From Erodium maritimum (taxonomy: Eukaryota > Streptophyta > Magnoliopsida > Geraniales > Geraniaceae): DNA of 64,000 bases. The position numbers were made by a program, and so were the translations under genes. Shown here piece by piece: positions 35,142 through 48,150 of the stretch (its first letter is position 1; each line of letters begins with the position of its first letter). The DNA is taken from NCBI GenBank assembly GCA_963921825.1, contig OY997588.1:57730803-57794802 (forward strand), given 5' to 3'. The notes beneath the pieces were generated by a model. That model was given only the letters and a program-made list of their open reading frames with translations, did not search any database and was not told where the DNA came from.

Positions 35142-36127
35142 GGCTGCGCGGAGAGAAACCTAATTCTCTCTGCGCACAGCCCCTTCCCCCACCATTCTCC
35201 ACCATTGAAGCTTCTGCTTCAAAGCTCTCCACTACCCTTCGGGGTCCGATCGACAGCTCTCCACACACCTCACTGAGGTCCTCTCATACCCTAAAAGGGT
35301 CGCCGCCGCCTCTCCCCACCCTCCTCCATGGCAGTTCCATGCCTCCACCATCGAAGCCCCGACTTCAAGGTTCTCCACTACCTACAGGTGAGGTCTTGTC
35401 TACCCTACTTAGGTTCCGCCGCCGTCGTCATCGCCGTCCATTGCCGCCCATCAACCGTTCTCTCACCCCCCGTCCTGCTTCCCAGACGTCTCGCAACCAT
35501 CGAGGCCCTTCTGCCACTCCTCGGGTTACGGGCTCCATGCGTCGTGCCACCTAACGCCGGCATGGGTCCGCTCCCCCGATGGATCTGGGATCCGGGAGGA
35601 AGGACGATAAGCCGGGGTCTGCCTCCACGGCACCCGAAGTTGGGAGCCTTGATCTCAAACAAACCGCTACGGGTCGAATCGATGCTCTCGCCTTCTGCAC
35701 TACTTCGAAAGATCAGGGCGAATCAAGACAAAGAATTGAAGATACCAGATCGCTCCAATGACAAGGGGCCTAGAAGACCTGGCATCACAGTTTTGGTAGT
35801 CTGCTCTTTCGATCGTGTGCTAATTTCTTTTCCTGTTTTAGGTCGAATAAATTATTGGTTATTCATTGTGCTAGGTCGAATAACCTTTTGGCTCAATAAG
35901 TTTAGGACTTTGGTTTGTTATTTCCTTATAACGTATATTGGAACAATGGTACGGAGTTGTCTTGAGTTGTTTCCCACGATTTCAAGTGGGCTAATATTAT
36001 GGGTCCATGAGCGCCGGGCTTGCTACGGTCGGCCTGGACAGATATATGGAACCCGAGGCGGTCACGCCTCATCCTGTTTGATTGTCATTTGACATTAATG
36101 AAAATCTCTGGTTACCCGTTTCAAAAA
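35142..36127 (+). mobile_element. Non-autonomous poly(A) retroposon, ~1 kb, with 18-bp target duplication
   Basis: The direct repeat AAATATGGATAGTAAACA occurs at 35124-35141 and again at 36128-36145, immediately after a short A-tail ending at 36130. This is the mark of LINE-machinery insertion. The 5' end can fold: GGCTGCGCGGAGAGAA pairs with TTCTCTCTGCGCACAGCC with few mismatches. The body has a GC-rich 5' half with an open frame (35328-36092, 254 codons) that resembles no protein I know, and an AT-richer 3' half. No endonuclease or reverse-transcriptase motif is present, so it depended on another LINE. It could instead be a processed copy of an unknown transcript. Confidence 0.75.
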
Positions 36128-36145
36128 AAATATGGATAGTAAACA

Positions 36146-36810
36146 CCAAGAGCATGGAAATTTATAGGCTAAAAAATAAGCCTGAGGGTTCTACTATTAG
36201 CATAAATAAGTTTAAAAATTTCAGATAAACTTGGAAATGCAAAACAAGACAGAGGATAAACCATAGTTGTTATAAAAGGGAAATTTGCTTAACATTGCCT
36301 CAAACAATATTATATTTTTTATAGGCTTCTATAATTTAAAGTTGGAAATCTATGCTTTTCACACTAATTAAGAAAAAAATAGCCTTACAAATAAAAATTC
36401 ACTTTTATTTTTTTTTCAATCTGTGCCTGTAGGGTTCTCTCAAATGTTCTCTATCCCGTCGCCTACCTTAGTCGTCATAGTCCCTGCCCAGGCCGACTTT
36501 GTGCTCCACCCCATCATGCTGACAACTAAAGCCCCACTCATGACACCAGTCAACCACGTGGTATCTGCGGACCCCTTCGCAACCACCACTCGCATCTCAT
36601 TACCACATGCAACCTTGCCCTGAGTCATGCCTCCAACCCTATCCACGGAGTTTATAAAACCAGAGCGGCGAAAGAAACGACGATACGGACCACCGCCATG
36701 GTCGATTCATCATCTTCACACTGCTAAATCCCGCTAGTGGATGAACCCGATGCATCGTATGTGAGAGAACACGAGACTACATATACTTTGTCGGTGGACC
36801 ACAACTGGGC
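36146..36810. other. Unclassified DNA left of solo LTR F, with target duplication TGGGC
   Basis: 36146-36420 is AT-rich without frames. From 36430 the base composition changes. Short open stretches exist on both strands (66-68 codons) but none resembles a known family. On the plus strand a frame from the ATG at 36699 reads, after one stop, VDEPDASYVREHETTYTLSV and continues in frame across the TGGGC duplication to 49320, hinting at one ancestral sequence split by F. 36806-36810 is the left duplication. Confidence 0.35.
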
Positions 36811-37655
36811 TATTAGTCTTAATGCCCCCAGTTCAATCGTAAACATCCAAATGTATATATCATCGTTAAAAATAAAAGTAATATGGCTTTACGTAATACT
36901 TATGTGTTGGAGTAATATATCGATGTGTGTTCTGATCTATGGCCACCATGTGAACTGTAACCATAGATCTAGATAGACCACACTCGATGGGTCTCTAGTC
37001 CACAAAACTTCACTAAAAGCGACTAGTATGAGAGATGAATCTTTATGGCTTACGTTCTATTTAGTCATTGGAATGAGATTACGGAGTTTGATCATAAATA
37101 TCGTGTGGGACATGATATTAGATGACCCGACCTGAATATGTGCCATAGATCAAGTCATGAACATATTAAGTGTTGTAGCTCGTCATGTATCCTTAGACCG
37201 ATGAGTCTTTGTGATTGCTATCTAGTAAACATCTGAGATGTACCTGAGCCTAACGTTGCACCGTGACTGGGCTTCATAACTTCCAATATTGGCTGAAATG
37301 AAAGACGGCTAAGCGATTTACCCCTCATATTGAGGTATGGGAAAGATATAGGTTCTCGGTCGCTTGATCGAGAGTGATTGGAAGAATAGCATGACCATGC
37401 ACATCATACTGGGTATCATATATTCAGTCATCTCACATATCAAGGAACAATGATTGAGAATAATAGGGATAATGGCTCTATGCCTTATCTCAATCAGGAT
37501 ATCAGTGATAAAAGGATAATGACAGGGACGACGGAAAAGTCATAATCGACAAAGGGTCAATTCGTTATGTAGTGTTTGGCAATACTAAGTCTCGTTAGTT
37601 GCCACTTACATAGGATCAAGTAAAATGAGATTTTACGTTGATCTATAGACATGCA

Positions 37656-39341
37656 TGTTGGGTCTCGAGGTAGGGTTGGAGATGAACCAACTCGCAGCGG
37701 AAAATCAATGAAAACCAAGAGACGATTAAACCATGAAACAACTAACAAAGAATGGATTCACAAGAGAAAAATTCAGCACTATTTCTTACCAAAACAAGAA
37801 CACCGGTTAACGAATGATTGGCTTGAGTCTCCAAGACGCCTACGTATCCACATGGGAATCAAAGCCACGTAGTTCTTCTCTTTGAGGACTCAAGAACACA
37901 AAAATGGAGGAGGAAACTAGCCAAACCCGAAATTGCAAGGGAAGGGAGAGAGAAAATGTGTTTCCTATTCTTGTCTTGTGTTTGTTATGTTGAAAAAAGA
38001 TGACTTAAACATAACAAAACCCATACTTGTCCAACTAAAGGCATGGGACAAGTATGGTGTCAAGTAAGGTGTAAATAGGACAAAGTATGGCAAGACAAGA
38101 TTGGGTTAGGTGGTGAATCACCAACACCTTAATCCTTGTCTTGCTTACTTAGTACTAATTAATCAAGACTTGATTAATTAGTTCCATGGGCCTTGGTTGC
38201 ATGGGCCTTTCATGGACCTCTTGGAACATGGCACGTGGCCATTTCCAACGAGGTCCCGTGATTCGCTCATCGCCCCCATGCCTTCCATACCGGAAATGTC
38301 CAACATTATCCGACGCGATCAATCCCAAGACTCCAAGCCTTGTCTCGATCCGTAAAGTCCTATTCACTTACGGGCACATGACCCAAAACCCAGTTTTGGT
38401 CATGTCCCGAGACAACTCCCTTTTGGCCATTCTCCATAAATGTGTCAATGAGTTTCATCCTCCGGTGTGACCCTTAGGTTTATGCATGTCAATAGATCAA
38501 CGTAAAATCCCATTTTACTTGATCCTATTTAAGTGGCAACTAACGAGACTTTAGTATTGCCTGACACTACATAACGAATCGACCCTGTCAATTCTAACCT
38601 TTCCGTCGTCCCTGTCATTATCCTTTTGTCTCCGATATCCTGATTGAGATAAGGCATAGAGCCGTCATCCTTATTATTCTCAATCATCGTTCCTTGATAT
38701 GTGAGATGACTGAAGATTGATACCCAGTATCATGTGCATGGCCATGCTATTCTTTTAGTCACTCTCGATCAAGCGGCCGAGAACCGATATCTTTCCCATA
38801 CCTCAGTATGAGGGATATATCCCTTAGCCGCCTTTCGTGTCACTCATGTAGCCCGTCCCCAAGCCAATCCTGGCCGTTATGGAAGCCTTGTTACGGACAA
38901 CGTTAGGCTCAGGTCAAACTCAGTTGTTGACTACATCGCGATCACAAAGACTCCTTGGTCTAAGGATACATGACAAACTACGACACTGAATATGTTCATG
39001 ACTTAATCTATGGCACATATTCAGGGCGGGCTGTCCAATATCATGTCCCACATGATATCTATGATCATACTCCGGAATCCCATTCCAATGACTAATAAAA
39101 CGTAAGCCATAAAGAGCCATCTTTCATACTAGTCGCTTCTAGTGAAGCTTTGTTGACTAGGGACCCATCGAGTGTGATCTATCTAGATCTATGGTTCTAT
39201 TCGCATGGTGGGCATAGATCAGAGCACACGTCGATATATTACTCCAACACATAAGTAATATAAAGTCGCTTTAATTTTATTGCTAACGATGATATGTACA
39301 TTTGGACATTTAGGATTGAACTACGGGCACTAAGACTAACA
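37656..39341 (-). repeat. 3' LTR of element E
   Basis: 1686 bp; TGTTGGGTCTCGAGG at left, GCACTAAGACTAACA at right. At 37928-37945 it carries the TTGCAAGGGAAGGGAG variant, whereas the 5' LTR of E has ATGGCCATGGAAGAGGGAG. Confidence 0.95.
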
Positions 39342-39358
39342 ATCTCCCACTTGCCCTA
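39342..39358 (-). promoter_or_regulatory. Polypurine tract of element E
   Basis: ATCTCCCACTTGCCCTA on the plus strand is the complement of the GGGCAAGTGGGAGAT tract next to the 3' LTRs of A and G. Confidence 0.85.
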
Positions 39359-39364
39359 GTTCCA

Positions 39365-42330
39365 ATCTAAACTCCAATATGTCCCCATCGACTTTACATG
39401 TCTAATATGTTCAGGCAGTGACACTGCCTTAGTCAAAGGGTTGGCTATGTTATCATCTGTTGCAATATCGGTTATCTTCACTTCACCTCAGTTCAGTATT
39501 TATCTGATGAGGTGGATACGCCGCAGTACATGTTTGGATTTGTTATACGATCTAGGCTTTTAGCTTGCGCAATGGCCCTTGTGTTGTCGCAAGATGGATT
39601 CACCGGGCTGGATGGGTTTTTAATTACACCCAGCCCTGCCATGAATTTCCAAATCCACATAGCCTCCTTAGCTGCCTCTGCAGCATCCATGTACTTGGCC
39701 TCTGTCGTAGATTCGGCAATGATATCTTGCTTTACGCTCTCCCAGCTAAAGCTCTACCATTCAGCGTAAACACATATCCTGATTGATTCTAAAGTCATCT
39801 GGATTTGTCTTGGAAAACTAGCGTCTACTCATCCTTTGACGACTAGTCCAACATCATCTTTCCCCCGGGTTAGAATAATGTCTACTGGTACAACATAAGG
39901 CTTACGAGACGTCTAGTCTCATACATGTCATGGCATATACGATCGATCCTACCCCCAGGCGCATAGGATTCTCATCATCCTTTTCAGCTCATCAGGTGTC
40001 TTAGGACACTGAGTCTTGCTGAGATGAATGCCATGACTAGTGGGTAAGAGTCCTTTCTTTGAATCGAGCATTAAGAACCTACTCAATGCCTTGTTCACAT
40101 AGGTTCCCTGACTTAAATCCAAGACCCTCTTGGTGCGATCTCTACATATCTTAATCCTTCAGATATAAGAAGCATCGCCTAAGTCCTTTATTGAAAAACA
40201 CTTCCTCAACCAAGCTTTAGTCTCGTGCAAGGTTGGGATGTCGTTTTCAATGAGAACCAGAAAGGTAATCTTGCTCCCACTAGCCTTCTTATAAACGCAA
40301 GATTCATTCTCGTTCTTGATTAAGCCAAATCCAATTACAGCTTCATCAAAACGAACGATCCAACTCCGAGAAGTTCGTTTCAATCCATAAATGGATTTCA
40401 ACAACTTATAAATCTTTCCCTTATTCTTCGGATCATCAAAACCTTTGGGCTGAGACATACAAACGTACTCAGTCAAATTTCCATTTAGGAAAGCGGTTTT
40501 GACATCCACTTGCCATATCTCGTAATTATGATACGCAGTTATGTCAAGAAGAATTTGGATCGATTTTGACCATAGCCACTAGGGAGAAGGTTTCCTTATA
40601 GTCAATCCATTGGATCTGCCTATAACCTTTCGCCACCAGTTGAGCTTTGTAGGTCAGAGGGTTTCCGTCCATGTCCATCTTCACGTTGAAGATCCATTTG
40701 CATCTGATGGTCCTCACACCATTGATGGGATCAACCAGTTCCCAGACTTGGTTGTCCGACATGGATTGCATTTCCTCCCTCATGGCTCCCAGCCATAACT
40801 CGGCGTCGGGCCCATCCACGACTTCCTGAAAGGTGGTTGGATCATCGTGATCCACCATGACTTCATTGTCTCCTCCGGATACCATATCTTGGAGGTGGAC
40901 GACTGATCCTTTCAGATTGCCTTGGACCTTCCGGGATTGTAACAGGAATTGGTTATTACTCTACGACAATCTCTGGCTCCTTTCTACTGGGTTGTTAATT
41001 GGTTTAGACAGATCTGTAACATCCTGAATTTCTTCGAGATGCACAGTCCTCCCAATGACGTCTTTGGAAACAAAACTCCTTTTCCATAAAGACCCCACCC
41101 CAAGCGACGAACACCATGTTCTCACTGGGATTGTAGAAGTAGTATCCCCTTGTTGCTTTGGGATACCACACGAAGGTGCATATCTCAGATCTTGGTTCGA
41201 GCTTAGTCGAAACCAAATGTTTCACATAAGCCTCGCAACCACAAATATTTAGGAAGGACAAAGTGGGCATCATCCCGTACCATTTTAAAATGGTGTCCCT
41301 TCCACACCCTTCGTCGAACCCGATTCACTATGAATGCGGTCGTCTCTAGAGCATAACCCCTGAAAGAGATTGGGAGATCAGTCCAACTAATCTTGGAACA
41401 GACCATTGTCTAACAATGTCCGATTTCTCCGTTTGGCTACACCGTTCAACTACAGTGTCCCAGGAGGAGTCCATTCCAAAAGGATCTCATTCTCTTTTAT
41501 ATGATCTAATAACTCTGTGGTCAAGTATTTTCCACCTCAATCCAATCGAAGTGCCTTAATACCTTTGTCGAGCTTGTTTTCTACTTTAGTCTTAAACTCT
41601 TTGAATTTATCAAAAGCTTCAGACTTATGTCTCACCGAATAGACATAACCATATTTACTGTAATCATCAGTAAATGTGATAAAGTAGCTAAAACCCCTCC
41701 TGGCAAGTGAACTTATTGGTCTACAAAAATTCGAGTGTATTAGCCCCAATAATTCACCCGCCCTTTCATCGCGATCGATAAAGGGAACTTTAGTCATTTT
41801 TCCCATCAAACAAACCTTGCACCTATCGATCGAATGGAATTCGAATGAACATGAAAGCCCGCACTTCTGAAGTGCTGATAGGCGCTTCTTGTTTATGCGG
41901 CCCAAATGACAGTGCCATACCAGAGTTAGGTTTAAATCGTTGGATTTAGACCTCTTGGTATTAACGTAATATATAGAACTTGAGGCATTGTTACCCATAT
42001 CTAATATGTACAATCCTCCAACCAAGTCAGTACTGGTATAAAACATATCATTGCATAGAACATTGAAAACTCCATTTCCAATATTAACATTATATCCTTC
42101 CTTGTCAAACACGGATACAGATATAATATTCCTACTAAAAGTAGGTATGCAATATACATTATACAATACTAAGACAAGGCCACTTAGTAAAGCAAGACTC
42201 ATGGATCCTACAGCAGTTGCCACAACTCTGAGGTCCACTTCGTGCTTTCCAAACCTCTCCTACTTTCAGCCACTATATGTTAGTGCATGTGTGAGATTCA
42301 GTCCTGGTATCTAATACCCGTGAATCTTTG
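39365..42330 (-). pseudogene. pol of element E (protease, integrase, reverse transcriptase, RNase H), catalytic sites lost
   Basis: On the minus strand, from the right: protease-like region near 42310, then integrase. The zinc region is WHCHLGRINKKRL...CKVCLMGKM (41800-41920). The core begins LGLIHSNFCRPISS, where the first catalytic Asp is Asn (AAT, complement of 41729-41731). The catalytic Glu is Lys (GVAKRRN, 41432-41434). The first open block is 233 codons (41537-42238). Reverse transcriptase is DVKTAFLNGNL, LKSIYGLKRTSRSW, then FLVL joined directly to IENDIP: the YVDDIL codons are missing at 40251/40252. RNase H keeps AAKEAMWIWKF and CDNTRAIAQAK (39493-39690). Stops and shifts separate the blocks. 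It cannot polymerise or integrate by itself. Confidence 0.88.
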
Positions 42331-42867
42331 GAAGTAGAGAGATGTAGCTCTATAGAGTTAATACCGGATGAAGGCACGGTCCCACCGCCCTTCCTTAGAT
42401 CATCCAGGTTTCCTGATGAAGGCGCAGTCCTACTACCCTTCTTCAGATCATCCAGGCTATTTGATGAAGGCGCAGTCCCACTGCCCTTCTTCAGATCAGC
42501 CGTGAACTTCCTGTAATCCCGGTTCCAATGACCAGGCTATTGGCAGTAGAAGCAGACATTCTCAGGTGTCTCATCTTTCCCGCCAAGTGCGCATGGGCCC
42601 CGCCCTTGCCACTTCCAATTCCCTTGTTGACCATCAGAATATCCTTGGATCCCAAATCCCTGATATATTCTTCTCAGCAGTTAATGACACTTCATGTAAC
42701 TCTAATATGGTCTTAGAGACAGCCTTGTCAAGGACATATTCTTTGCGTTCAGACTTGAGCACTATCCTCAAAATTCTGTACCAGTCCAAATAGTTTGTCT
42801 CATTTAGGTTGACCCTGTCAAGAATGGTTTTTAATGACAAACTATTAATGTTCGCTGAATTTTCCAT
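42331..42867 (-). pseudogene. gag of element E, deleted capsid centre and triplicated tail
   Basis: ATG at 42867 gives MENSANINSLSLKTILDR, NYLDWYRILRIVLKSERK, then jumps within a few codons to ELHEVSLTAEKNIS, so most of the capsid (UBN2) centre is gone. After a shift the zinc knuckle reads CFYCQ.PGHWNRDYRK: the last Cys is Tyr. It is followed by three ~57-bp copies of the segment encoding DDL(K/R)KGSGTAPSSGN (42360-42510). Structure and defects are the same as in G; the Trp of LDWYR is intact here but a stop in G. Confidence 0.82.
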
Positions 42868-44409
42868 TTGATCTACAACAGATAAAATTCAATCAGTAAA
42901 CTGAATAAATTTTATGAAGATCAAGCTTAAACACCAACAATCGATTCTAAACCTTTAGAATCTGAAACCAAGATCCTTGATTCACTCGATTAAGCTGAAC
43001 TAATGCTCACCACTTAATCGAGCTATGTAGGTAGGACTCCATCCAATCACATCCAATGTGACTCTTGGCTAGGGTATGTACTTATGTACACGGCTTACCC
43101 TATCTATTACCCTAGCTCAACCTCAGGCTGAGAATCGTAGTCGGGTCCACCAATTTTCAACTATGGCCCGTCACTATGTAGGTGCTCCGCTAATGCGCAC
43201 GACACCCACATATGTCGTCCAAACCTACTACCCCGCTTTCCCATGGATGCTCCGCTAATGCGCACGACACCCATAGGACGGGGAGGTAGTAAGTTGTTGA
43301 TAATTGGGAGGTATCGGACATGACCCGCTTTTACTTGTCCGGTTGTGTTTAAAACTTTGGCACATCCTAGATGCGATGAGCACATCAACTACATTCCAAA
43401 TGCAATGATGCCTCAAATTACATCCAATGTAATTCTTCCTTCGAACCCGTCAACTACATCCAATGTAATGACGATTCTAAGGGCTCACAAACAAGGATTA
43501 AAATTCCAATTTTATCTTTGCATGTGAGGTGATATGCTCGATAAATAAATTAAACATGCAATTCTAAAACACATAGAATTAATCATGCATAAAATAAACC
43601 AAGCATAAAGCGATAAATGTGCACATAATAGCCCCCTAAACTAACTCCCACTAGCTTCTTGAGCTCCACCGACTCCAAGCCGATGCCAACACCCGAAAAG
43701 CCACCAAATGACCTTTTCGCCCTTTCTTCGTCTTGAGTAAAATATTACAATTTAATACACGACTCGTAGGTCGGGAATAAATAAATATTACAAACAAGTG
43801 GTTCGACGACCACACCTTGAAAGAATAATTACACACTAACTTTAACGGCTCGCAGGCCGTGAAAAACGATAAATAATTAAAACGAGCTCGGGGCTATAAA
43901 GTACACCATGCCAACATCACATCACACATCGTGTTATCAAACAAGCATGTTATCAAACATCATGTGATTTTCCGGTTTTATTTAATAGCCAAGTTTCGCA
44001 AATTTTTGATGCTCGGTTTATCGAAACCGTTCAAAATTGAAACTTTTGAACATTTGATCTTCGAGTTCGTCATGACGGTTCCAAACTCGTCATAACTAAC
44101 AAAACGGTTTAGCCTTGGCATATAAACCATCCAATGGTCATGCTTGGCCTAGCTCCGTCCAACGGAGCCCCGTTCGGTCCCGGTTTCGGCTCCCCGAGAG
44201 TCCCGCTTCCGAGACCCGAAAAATCAAAAAAAAATTCAAAATTTCCAGATTTGAAATAATTTTCAAAAATTCATTTTACATGCATTAAATCCATAAACAA
44301 TAATTTAAAACATGTTATCAAACAATTTAGCAAAACAACATGCCAAAAACGAAACTTTCAAGCAAAACCGAAACTTTGAACACCGTCTTGTGAATCCTGA
44401 AGGTAGCAC

Positions 44410-44422
44410 GGCTCTGATACCA
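44410..44422 (-). promoter_or_regulatory. Primer-binding site of element E
   Basis: GGCTCTGATACCA is the complement of TGGTATCAGAGCC, two bases from the 5' LTR. The leader (42868-44409) is non-coding and holds two copies of the GGTGTCGTGCGC...GGAGCA motif (43185-43275) and ACATCCAATGTAAT repeats. Confidence 0.9.
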
Positions 44423-44423
44423 C

Positions 44424-46110
44424 TGTTGGGTCTCGAGGTAGGGTTGGAGATGAACCAACTCGCAGCGGAAAATCAATGAAAACCAAGAGACGATTAAACC
44501 ATGAAACAACTAACAAAGAATGGATTCACAAGAGAAAAATTCAGCACTATTTCTTACCAAAACAAGAACACCGGTTAACGAATGATTGGCTTGAGTCTCC
44601 AAGACGCCTACGTATCCACATGGGAATCAAAGCCACGTAGTTCTTCTCTTTGAGGACTCAAGAACACAAAAATGGAGGTGGAAATTAGCCAAACCCGAAA
44701 TGGCCATGGAAGAGGGAGAGAAAATGTGTTTCCTATTCTTGTCTTGTGTTTGTTATGTTGAAAAAAGATGACTTAAACATAACAAAACCCATACTTGTCC
44801 AACTAAAGGCATGGGACAAGTATGGTGTCAAGTAAGGTGTAAATAGGACAAAGTATGGCAAGACAAGATTGGGTTAGGTGGTGAATCACCAACACCTTAA
44901 TCCTTGTCTTGCTTACTTAGTACTAATTAATCAAGACTTGATTAATTAGTTCCATGGGCCTTGGTTGCATGGGCCTTTCATGGGCCTCTTGGAACATGGC
45001 CCATGGCCATTTCCAACGAGGTCCCGTGATTCGCTCATCGCCTCCAAGCCTTCCATACCGGAAATGTCCAACATTATCCGACGCGATCAATCCCAAGACT
45101 CCAAGCCTTGTCTCGATCCGTAAAGTCCTATTCACGTACGGGCACATGACCCAAAACCCAGTTTTGGTCATGTCCCGAGACAACTCCCTTTTGGCCATTC
45201 TCCATAAATGTGTCAATGAGTTTCATCCTCCGGTGTGACCCCTAGGTTTATTCATGTCAATAGATCAACGTAAAATCTCATTTTACTTGATCCTATTTAA
45301 GTGGCAACTAACGAGACTTTAGTATTGCCTGACACTACATAACGAATCGACCCTGTCGAGTCTAACCTTTCCGTCATCCCTGTCATTATCCTTTTATCTC
45401 CGATATCCTGATTGAGATAAGGCATAGAGCCGTCATCCTTATTATTCTCAATCAACGTTCCTTGATATGTGAGATGACTGAAGATATGATACCCAGTATC
45501 ATGTGCATGGTCATGCTATTCTTTCAGTCACTCTCGATCAAGTGGCCGAGAACCGATATCTTTCCCATACCTCAGTATGAGGGATAAATCCCTTAGCCGC
45601 CTTTCGTGTCACTCATGTAGCCCGTCCCCAAGCCAATCCTGGCCGTTATGGAAGCCCTGTTACGGACAACGTTAGGCTCAGGTTAAACTCAGTTGTTGAC
45701 TACATAGCGATCACAAAGACTCCTTGGTCTAAGGATACATGACAAGCTACGACACTGAATATGTTCATGACTTAATCTATGGCACATATTCAGGGCGGGT
45801 CGTCCAATATCATGTCCCACATGATATCTATGATCAGACTCCGGAATCCCATTCCAATGACTAATAGAATGTAAGCCATAAAGAGCCATCTTTCATACTA
45901 GTCGCTTCTAGTGAAGCTTTGTTGACTAGGGACCCATCGAGTGTGATCTATCTAGATCTATGGTTCTATTCGCATGGTGGGCATAGATCAGAGCACACAT
46001 CGATATATTACTCCAACACATAAGTAATATAAAGTCGCTTTAATTTTATTGCTAACGATGATATGTACATTTGGAAATTTAGGATTGAACTACGGGTACT
46101 AAGACTAACA
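44424..46110 (-). repeat. 5' LTR of element E
   Basis: 1687 bp with the same ends as the left LTR; ends GGTACTAAGACTAACA. Carries the ATGGCCATGGAAGAGGG variant near 44700, as does the 5' LTR of G. Confidence 0.95.
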
Positions 46111-46455
46111 ATGCATAAACCTAAGGGTCACACCGGAGGATGAAACTCATTAACACACTGATGGAGAATGGCCAAGTGGGAAGTTGACACGGGACATAAC
46201 CAAAACTGGGTTTTGGGTCATAAGCCGTAAGTGATTAAGATATTACGGATCGAGATAAGACTTGGAGTCTCGGGAACGATCTCGTCGGATAATGTTGGAC
46301 GTATCCAAAGTGAAAAGGGTTGGAGACGATAAAAGCGTCATGAGACGTCGGTGGGAGTTGTCATGGGCCCCACCCACAAGAGTTGGAATGGGCGGCCCAA
46401 GTCTCCAAAGGCCCAAGGGATTATCTAGTTGAGTCTTGACTAGATAAATCCAACT

Positions 46456-46465
46456 AAGTTAGTTA

Positions 46466-46504
<39 letters not shown>

Positions 46505-46505
46505 A
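46456..46505. repeat. (TTAG)n microsatellite
   Basis: About ten uninterrupted TTAG units inside solo LTR F; E, G and D lack it at this position. It is likely to be length-variable. Confidence 0.95.
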
Positions 46506-47522
46506 ACTAGGTGAGACCTTGTACCCACTTACTAACTAATTAACTAATTGAATAATAGTCCACTATCCTAATTAACTAGAACACATGGCAAGTGATGAGA
46601 GATTAATTAGGTGATGGTCACCACTTATCTCTACATACAAGACACTTGGTCATTCAACACAAGCATAAGAGTGTTAAAAAAAAGAGAAAAATAGGCCTTT
46701 TCTTCTCTTCTTCTCGCCCTTGGCCGAACACCTCCCTAAGTACCATTGTTGTTGTGTTTTGAGTTTTACATCAAGAACTGCGTGACTTTGATTCTTGGAG
46801 GATACGTAGGCGTCTTGGAGACTCAAGTCATTCATCCTTCCTTGGTGTTTGCTTCTTCTACTTGCTGTTATTGAACAAAATTGGTAAGCAAACTTGTGCT
46901 GATATTTTGTCTTCTGATTCATTCTTTGGTGGTTGTTTCATGGCTTACAAAGTCTCTTGGTTTTAATTGTTCGGGAAAATTTCACTTTAATACTCTGCCA
47001 AACATTTAATTTCACTTTGATAACCTGGCATAAATTTTTTGCACTTTCATACCTAAACCAAACATTTAATTTCACTTTAGTACCCAACCATTAACTTTCT
47101 GTTAGTTTGGATGGAAAAATGTAAAAAGACCATAATAACCCTAACTATTACTCAAATTTTCAAACTCATGCCATTGATTTAGAATTTGAAAAATAAGTGA
47201 AATGACAATAATACCCTTCATTGTTAGGGTGTTAAAATGAAAATTTCACTTTTTTAAAAATAAAATCAGTTTTTTTTATTAATTTAGATTTTATTTTCGA
47301 AAATTCACTTTTTATTTTCAAAAATTCAGATTTTATTTATAAAAATTGTTATTTTTTCAAAAAATCAGATTTTAATTTAAAAATACATAAAAATCATATT
47401 TTATTTTTTAAAATACATAAAATCAATTTTTTATTTAATTATATTTTTTTTTTCATTTTTTCATTTTTCTACCCCTCTCTCTCTCTTATGCCCAAATCAC
47501 TTTCTCTCTCTAAAATTCTCAA

Positions 47523-47826
47523 GGGTTAATTATCTTTAGTACCCCTTATGTATTGGTAACAAACCTTTAGTACCCCTTATGTATTGGTAACGCATTGGAC
47601 AAAATTTTAGTCAAGTTTACACAATTTTGATGATCTGTGACCAATTCATAAGACATGTAATTGTTCTGTTACCAATACATAAGGGGTATTAAATGATATG
47701 TGACCAATTCATAAGGGGTACTGAAGGTGTGTTACCAAACCATAAGGACTTTTTTTGAACGTTATAAAACTTGGGGGTACTAAAGGTGTGTTACCAATAC
47801 AAAAGGGGTACAAAAGGTTATAACCC
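47523..47826. mobile_element. 304-bp MITE with 9-bp duplication, nested in the Pack-MULE
   Basis: Perfect duplication AATTCTCAA (47514-47522 and 47827-47835). Ends GGGTTAATTATCTTTAGTAC and the near-complement GTACAAAAGGTTATAACCC; the motif 'accccttatgtattggtaac' is repeated twice at the left and recurs inverted at the right. It has no coding capacity. The 9-bp duplication suggests Mutator-type mobilisation. Confidence 0.85.
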
Positions 47827-48150
47827 AATTCTCAAATCTACAACCTCATCTTCATCTTCACAACCCATGACTAATTCCCAACCTCATCTTCACAACCCAT
47901 GACTAATTTTCTTGATTCCATAGATTACACATGAAGAACATCTCCACTATTTTTTTTCTTCTGGAAATTACATAAATTACAACCCTATTTTTTTTTCAAT
48001 TCAACACCTCCCCGACCCAAATAAAATTCCAGATCTGATTTTTTGCGCATGAAGCTCGGATTGGTTTTTGCACATGAAGCTCGGATCGGTTTTTGCAAAT
48101 CCTCAAGAACACCCAAATAAAATTCCATATCTGATTTTTTGTGCAAATCC

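Larger units (their letters stand above)
37656..46110 (-). mobile_element. Element E: Ty1/copia retrotransposon with inactivated pol, inserted in solo LTR F
   Basis: Two LTRs (37656-39341 and 44424-46110) in minus orientation flank a 5082-bp interior with primer site at the right end, gag and pol in copia order on the minus strand, and a polypurine tract next to the left LTR. A perfect ATGCA duplication (37651-37655 and 46111-46115) proves independent insertion. Total length is 8455 bp. The interior is exactly as long as that of G (57363-62444) and shares its deletions and catalytic changes. Confidence 0.95.

Noticed and set aside
35328..36092. 254-codon frame in the 1-kb retroposon as a gene
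   Set aside because: No recognisable domain, low-complexity start, and it lies in an element with LINE-type insertion marks; kept only as a property of the retroposon.
46458..46504. (TTAG)n run as telomeric repeat
   Set aside because: The plant telomere unit is TTTAGGG; this is a short tetranucleotide microsatellite in an LTR.
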